A stretch of DNA of 46,390 nt from Bacteroidales bacterium. Lineage in GTDB: Bacteria > Bacteroidota > Bacteroidia > Bacteroidales > UBA932. Each line of letters opens with the position of its first letter. Positions within the stretch are counted from its first letter, which is position 1. The notes under the pieces are model-generated. The model was not told where the DNA came from, searched no databases, and worked only from the letters and a program-made list of their open reading frames with translations. The DNA is taken from positions 1 through 46,390 of the forward strand of contig JAFYLU010000027.1 of assembly GCA_017550025.1 (NCBI GenBank), given 5' to 3'. Made by a program: the position numbers and the translations under genes. This document shows, piece after piece, positions 43,140 to 46,390 of this stretch.

Positions 43140-44479
43140 AAGGCAAGGCAACAGGAACATATTCGTACAGCAACATCTGGAGGACAGCCTATCCCATCCT
43201 CATAAGCCTGGTCATGGAACAGATGATCGGACTGACTGACACTGCCTTTCTGGGCAGAGTCGGAGAGGTGGAACTCGGAGCATCCGCCATTGCCATTGTA
43301 TATTATATGGTACTGTTCATGACAGGCTTCGGATTCAGCCTCGGCGCACAGATAATCATAGGCAGAAGAAACGGCGAAGGAGACTATAAGGCCACAGGCA
43401 AGGTTTTCTGGAACGGTCTGTATTTTCTGATGGGCCTCTCGGGGGTTATCATCCTACTGTCGGAGCTGTTCAGTCCGTGGATGATGAAGTTTATGGTCTC
43501 GTCTTCCGCAATATATGATTCGGCATTGAGCTATGTCAGTTGGAGACTTCCGGGCATGGCCTTCGCATTCATGACAGCGATGTTCAGAGCCTTCTATGTG
43601 GGAACCACACAGACAAAGACGCTGACATTCAATTCCATAGTCATGGTTCTGTCGAATATCATCTTCAACTGGGTCCTGATTTTCGGAAAATTCGGTCTTC
43701 CAGCCCTCGGGATCACAGGAGCCGCCATCGGATCGAGTCTGGCAGAGCTTGTCTCCCTGATATTCTTCATCATATATACAAAGAGAAGCTGTGACAGACA
43801 GAAATACGGGCTGGACAAGGCGGCACGGTTCGAGCCTGCCGTACTTAAAGGCATGATGCCGGTATGCTCATGGACAATGATACAGCATGTGGTATCCATC
43901 TCCACATGGTTCGTATTCTTTGTCTACATAGAGCATCTGGGAGAGCGCGCTCTGGCCATATCCAACATCACCAGAAGCATATCCGGTCTCATATGGGTTG
44001 TACTTCAGGCATTTTCATCGACCTGCAGCACGCTTGTCAGCAATATAATAGGAGAAGGACATCAGGAAAAGGTGATGTCCCTTGTAAAGCGCATCCTGAA
44101 GCTTTCATACGGCATCGTGTCACTTCTGATCATACTGTTCTGCGCATTCCCTCATGCCATCGCAAGGATATATACCGACATCCCGTCACTTATCGACGCA
44201 TCCGCTCCTGCTATCATCGTGATGTGCTCATCCTATTTCATCAATGTGGCCGGCCAAGTCTTCTTCATGGCTGTTTCCGGAACAGGAAGCACAAAGACGG
44301 CATTCAGACTGGAGCTTGTCGCCCTCGCCGTATATATGGTCTACTGCACCATTATAATAGGTATGATGAAGTCGGACGTCGCAGTATGCTGGACAGCGGA
44401 ACATGTATATGCCGGAGCACTCCTGGTCTGCGGATGGCTATATATGAGGAGCGGCAGGTGGAAGGGACGCCGTATCTGA
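43136..44479 (+). CDS. MATE family efflux transporter
   Basis: The 447-residue membrane protein has about 12 transmembrane helices in two similar halves. It shows the MATE start IWRTAYPILISLVMEQMIG followed by TDTAFLGRVGEVELGASAIA. MATE proteins export cationic compounds, drugs or metabolites using proton or sodium gradients; the substrate cannot be inferred. Start codon overlap with truB suggests cotranscription with gltX-rpiB-truB. The stop is 2 bases from the end of the convergent peptidase gene. Confidence 0.92.
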   Translation: MKGKATGTYSYSNIWRTAYPILISLVMEQMIGLTDTAFLGRVGEVELGASAIAIVYYMVLFMTGFGFSLGAQIIIGRRNGEGDYKATGKVFWNGLYFLMGLSGVIILLSELFSPWMMKFMVSSSAIYDSALSYVSWRLPGMAFAFMTAMFRAFYVGTTQTKTLTFNSIVMVLSNIIFNWVLIFGKFGLPALGITGAAIGSSLAELVSLIFFIIYTKRSCDRQKYGLDKAARFEPAVLKGMMPVCSWTMIQHVVSISTWFVFFVYIEHLGERALAISNITRSISGLIWVVLQAFSSTCSTLVSNIIGEGHQEKVMSLVKRILKLSYGIVSLLIILFCAFPHAIARIYTDIPSLIDASAPAIIVMCSSYFINVAGQVFFMAVSGTGSTKTAFRLELVALAVYMVYCTIIIGMMKSDVAVCWTAEHVYAGALLVCGWLYMRSGRWKGRRI

Positions 44480-44481
44480 TG

Positions 44482-45141
44482 TCACACGAGCCTGTAGGAC
44501 TTGATTTCCCTGGTCATCACGTAATGGAGAGGGTACTTCGCCCTTGAGGCTGCCGACTTTTCTGCAAGAGAAGCCACATATGGATCATTCCCCTCATCCA
44601 TCAGTTTAAGAAGATTGTCGGTAAGCAGATGCTCGAGGAGCAGATGGAAGGCATGACCATGGTCCTGATGCTTCAGATGACAGAGCTCATGAATCAGGAC
44701 ATAATCCTGAAGCACCTTCGGAAGACGGACTATATTCAGATTGAGATTGATATTCATCCTCGAGGAGCAGCTTCCCCAGTTGGATGCGTTATGCTTGATA
44801 GTCACGCGGTTATAAACGAATCCATAACGCTCGGCAAGTTCGGCCAGACGTGAAGGAAGTTCGGCCTTGGCCTGCCTGCGGAGTGCCTCGACCTCTTCGG
44901 CAGACGGTATGGTGACGTCCTTGCATCTGGCACGCTGCCTCTCCATAGTCTCAATGATCCAGCCCCTGCGGATTCTGAAGAAAGCCATGGCGACAGAATA
45001 GGGCATGACATAAGGAAAAGACACAGTGACCCCCTTCACGGGATGGATCCTTATGCTCATGCTGCGGCTGCCGGTGCTCTTTCGGAACACCACATTACCT
45101 ATTTCCGGATCCACATATATTTTCTCTGACCTGCCTGCCAT
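44482..45141 (-). CDS. YgjP-like (DUF45) zinc metallopeptidase domain protein
   Basis: The 219-residue protein has the HExxH motif HELCH at 151-155 followed by LKHQDHGHAFHLLLE, with further His ligands. The DUF45/YgjP family phrase NASNWGSCSSRMNINLNLNI is at about 118-137. I chose ATG 45141 because an upstream GTG at 45174 falls inside the predicted -7 box, before the transcription start. Family members resemble SprT/WLM peptidases and are often found near restriction or repair genes; their substrate is unknown. It stands alone here, between a MATE gene and rpsO. Confidence 0.85.
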   Translation of the reverse strand: MAGRSEKIYVDPEIGNVVFRKSTGSRSMSIRIHPVKGVTVSFPYVMPYSVAMAFFRIRRGWIIETMERQRARCKDVTIPSAEEVEALRRQAKAELPSRLAELAERYGFVYNRVTIKHNASNWGSCSSRMNINLNLNIVRLPKVLQDYVLIHELCHLKHQDHGHAFHLLLEHLLTDNLLKLMDEGNDPYVASLAEKSAASRAKYPLHYVMTREIKSYRLV

Positions 45142-45173
45142 GCCTGTATCACATAAAAACTTGATTCGCAGCA

Positions 45174-45181
45174 CAAAGATA
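45174..45181 (-). promoter_or_regulatory. -7 promoter box for the YgjP-like gene
   Basis: The minus strand reads TATCTTTG, a perfect TAnnTTTG match 32 bases upstream of the ATG at 45141. It decides the start: the GTG at 45174 cannot be used from this promoter. It is about 45 bases from the divergent rpsO -7 box. Confidence 0.55.
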
Positions 45182-45203
45182 GACAGAAATTTTACATCAA
45201 CAC

Positions 45204-45234
45204 CTTGTTTTCTTGGATATTATGCTTATCTTTG
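45204..45234 (+). promoter_or_regulatory. Promoter of rpsO (CTTG-N19-TATCTTTG)
   Basis: CTTG at 45204-45207 keeps the TTG core, then 19 bases, then TATCTTTG at 45227-45234. The predicted start near 45241 gives a 65-base leader, longer than the other leaders in this window. Confidence 0.75.
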
Positions 45235-45235
45235 C

Positions 45236-45305
45236 GCCCGCTAATTCCGCCATGGTGCGGGAAACGGCATAGAATTTATTTATTAACCTCTAATTTTTTC
45301 CAAAG
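45236..45305 (+). promoter_or_regulatory. rpsO leader with possible S15-responsive hairpin
   Basis: The leader contains CCCGC (45237-45241) and GCGGG (45257-45261), which can pair. An alternative inner pairing is CCGC (45247-45250) with GCGG (45257-45260). The last 40 bases before the ATG are AT-rich and unstructured. S15 represses its own translation in several phyla by binding leader structures; whether it does so here is an inference. Confidence 0.3.
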
Positions 45306-45581
45306 ATGGCTGAATATTTGGCACCAGAGAAAAAACAGGAGCTTTTCGAGAAGTACGGAAAGTCTAATACTGACACCGGTTCTCCAGAGAGCCAGGTAGC
45401 TTTATTTTCCTACCGTATCGCTCACCTTACCGAGCATCTTAAGAGCAACAAGCACGACTATGTAACTCGTCGTTCGCTTCTTAAGCTTGTAGGTAAGCGT
45501 CGTCGTGTACTTGACTATCTCAAGGCGATTGACATCGAGAGATACAGAGCTATCGTCAAGGAGCTTGGTCTCCGTCGATAA
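45306..45581 (+). CDS. rpsO: 30S ribosomal protein S15
   Basis: S15 is a primary binding protein of the 16S rRNA central domain. The 91-residue protein matches the family over its whole length, including [38 protein letters not shown] and [11 protein letters not shown]. The order rpsO-pnp is conserved in many bacteria. An intrinsic terminator follows directly, so only part of the transcription should reach pnp. Confidence 0.98.
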   Translation: MAEYLAPEKKQELFEKYGKSNTDTGSPESQVALFSYRIAHLTEHLKSNKHDYVTRRSLLKLVGKRRRVLDYLKAIDIERYRAIVKELGLRR

Positions 45582-45605
45582 GCTACATCATAGTAGGAAC
45601 CGACG

Positions 45606-45645
45606 AAGGGGGATAACCCAAACACATTGGGTTTCCCCCTTTTTT
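45606..45645 (+). terminator. Rho-independent terminator after rpsO
   Basis: AAGGGGGA and AACCCAA (45606-45621, with one bulged T at 45614) pair with TTGGGTT and TCCCCCTT (45627-45641) around an ACACA loop. Counting the two stem-end residues at 45640-45641, a run of six T ends at 45645. The stem has 15 base pairs and should be very stable. Confidence 0.93.
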
Positions 45646-45814
45646 ACGCAAAGACGCTTCCTCTGCGCTAACAAATCAACCTGCGGCGCACCAGGAGCAG
45701 AACAAAATATTATACGAACTGTATGTAGGAGCTTGATTATCAGCTCCGTATGGGCGGAAAACGATTATTATGAAATGACTCTCAACGGGAGAGGCGGGTT
45801 GAAAACGAAAAACA
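45646..45814 (+). promoter_or_regulatory. pnp leader region with hairpin
   Basis: The 169 bases between the rpsO terminator and pnp hold no convincing protein gene. GGAGCT (45728-45733) pairs with AGCTCC (45742-45747) across an 8-base loop. No TAnnTTTG box is seen, so pnp may use read-through, an atypical promoter such as the AT-rich stretch near 45706-45714, or a processed transcript. A regulatory role for the leader is only a suggestion. Confidence 0.35.
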
Positions 45815-46390
45815 ATGAATATCGTAAAAAAGACAATCGAATTATCCGACGGCAGGGTAATTGAAATCGAGACCGGCAAGCTTGCAAAGCAGGCTGACGG
45901 TTCTGTAGTCGTAAAGATGGGCGGCACAATGCTCCTCGCTACTGTCACTTGCGCAAAAGACGCAAAGGACGATGTGGACTTCATGCCTCTCCAGGTTGAC
46001 TACAAAGAAAAATATGCCTCTGCAGGCCGCTTCCCAGGCGGTTTCATGAAGAGAGAGGGCAAGGCTTCAGATTATGAGATCCTTATCGCGCGTCTTGTTG
46101 ACCGCGCACTCCGTCCGCTCTTCCCAGAGGACTTCCACGCAGAAGTATTCGTAAACGTAAACCTCATCTCTGCAGAGAAGGACATCCAGCCTGATGCACT
46201 CGCTGGTCTCGCTGCATCTTCAGCACTCGCTGTCAGCGACATTCCTTTCGAGGGTCCTATCTCAGAGGTTCGCGTTGCAAGAATCAACGGAGAGTTCAAG
46301 ATCAACCCTAACTTCAGCGAGATGGCTGACACAGACATCGACATCATCGTTGCCGCAACATACGACAACATCATGATGGTTGAGGGTGAG
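45815..46390 (+). CDS. pnp: Polyribonucleotide nucleotidyltransferase (PNPase), N-terminal part
   Basis: PNPase degrades RNA phosphorolytically from the 3' end. The first 192 codons are present from ATG 45815, and the gene runs off the right edge. The first RNase PH domain is recognisable: [37 protein letters not shown], the RNA-binding FFxGR-like segment written [14 protein letters not shown], then [12 protein letters not shown] and [20 protein letters not shown]. The predicted start follows the family's usual start. It is downstream of rpsO as in many bacteria. Confidence 0.97.
   Translation, partial: MNIVKKTIELSDGRVIEIETGKLAKQADGSVVVKMGGTMLLATVTCAKDAKDDVDFMPLQVDYKEKYASAGRFPGGFMKREGKASDYEILIARLVDRALRPLFPEDFHAEVFVNVNLISAEKDIQPDALAGLAASSALAVSDIPFEGPISEVRVARINGEFKINPNFSEMADTDIDIIVAATYDNIMMVEGE

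Noticed and set aside
45505-45864. 119-codon open frame spanning the rpsO end and the pnp leader
   Set aside because: It overlaps rpsO, crosses the terminator hairpin and overlaps pnp; no conserved features.
1-46390. CRISPR arrays, insertion sequences, prophage genes, toxin-antitoxin pairs or defence islands
   Set aside because: I looked for repeats, transposase or integrase motifs and paired small genes on both strands and found none.

Overview
The window looks like a chromosomal segment of a Bacteroidota organism, most likely order Bacteroidales from an animal-associated or anaerobic habitat. The evidence is a SusC/SusD outer-membrane locus, a NigD-like lipoprotein, Bacteroidota-type BamD and RpoZ, the Bacteroidota gene order of the division cluster, a tRNA without an encoded CCA end, and many copies of the TAnnTTTG -7 promoter box typical of this phylum. 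The family or genus cannot be fixed from the sequence alone. Base composition appears uniform and moderate, and there is no insertion sequence, CRISPR array, prophage or toxin-antitoxin pair. Almost all of the window is core genome.

Layout. 1-7132 (minus): an accessory nutrient-uptake locus. Read in its own direction it is susC, susD, a DUF4843 lipoprotein, a PKD-like lipoprotein, and a truncated lipoprotein that probably begins a TlpA-type gene. 7170-11938 (minus): recN, rpoZ, bamD, trxB and a short-chain dehydrogenase. 12022-13454 (plus): a PerR/Fur-family regulator with a candidate operator palindrome, then a NigD-like lipoprotein and a strong terminator. 13453-15237 (minus): a carboxyltransferase of the oxaloacetate decarboxylase alpha type whose biotinyl-like domain lacks the acceptor lysine. 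15428-17106 (plus): tRNA-His with promoter and terminator, radC, upp. 17111-19612 (minus): rpoN, a SPOR-domain protein and a LEA14-like lipoprotein, apparently one operon. 19700-23290 (plus): miaB, glpK and an HD-domain hydrolase. 23285-24565 (minus): an M23 peptidase lipoprotein.

24608-40133 (plus) is a complete dcw cluster: mraZ, rsmH, ftsL, ftsI, murE, mraY, murD, ftsW, murG, murC, ftsQ, ftsA, ftsZ. The genes are nearly all touching or overlapping. Four TGGA repeats at exact 10-bp spacing precede mraZ and look like its autoregulatory operator. These genes make lipid II (MurE, MraY, MurD, MurG, MurC), cross-link it at the septum (FtsW, FtsI) and assemble the division ring (FtsZ, FtsA, FtsQ, FtsL). 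The divergent M23 peptidase shares the control region. 40175-44479 (plus): gltX, rpiB, truB and a MATE transporter. 44482-45141 (minus): a YgjP-type metallopeptidase. 45204-46390 (plus): rpsO with promoter, leader and terminator, then the start of pnp, which runs off the window.

I found no clearly new multi-gene system. The items most worth a second look are the carboxyltransferase without a biotin lysine, the PerR-like regulator with a full metal-sensing site but no structural zinc cysteines plus its operator palindrome, the shared mraZ/M23 control region, the DNSR variant in MurE, and the SusCD locus with extra lipoproteins. No gene-free stretch exceeds 300 bases. The longest are 15238-15427, 15503-15697 and 45582-45814, and each is described below.
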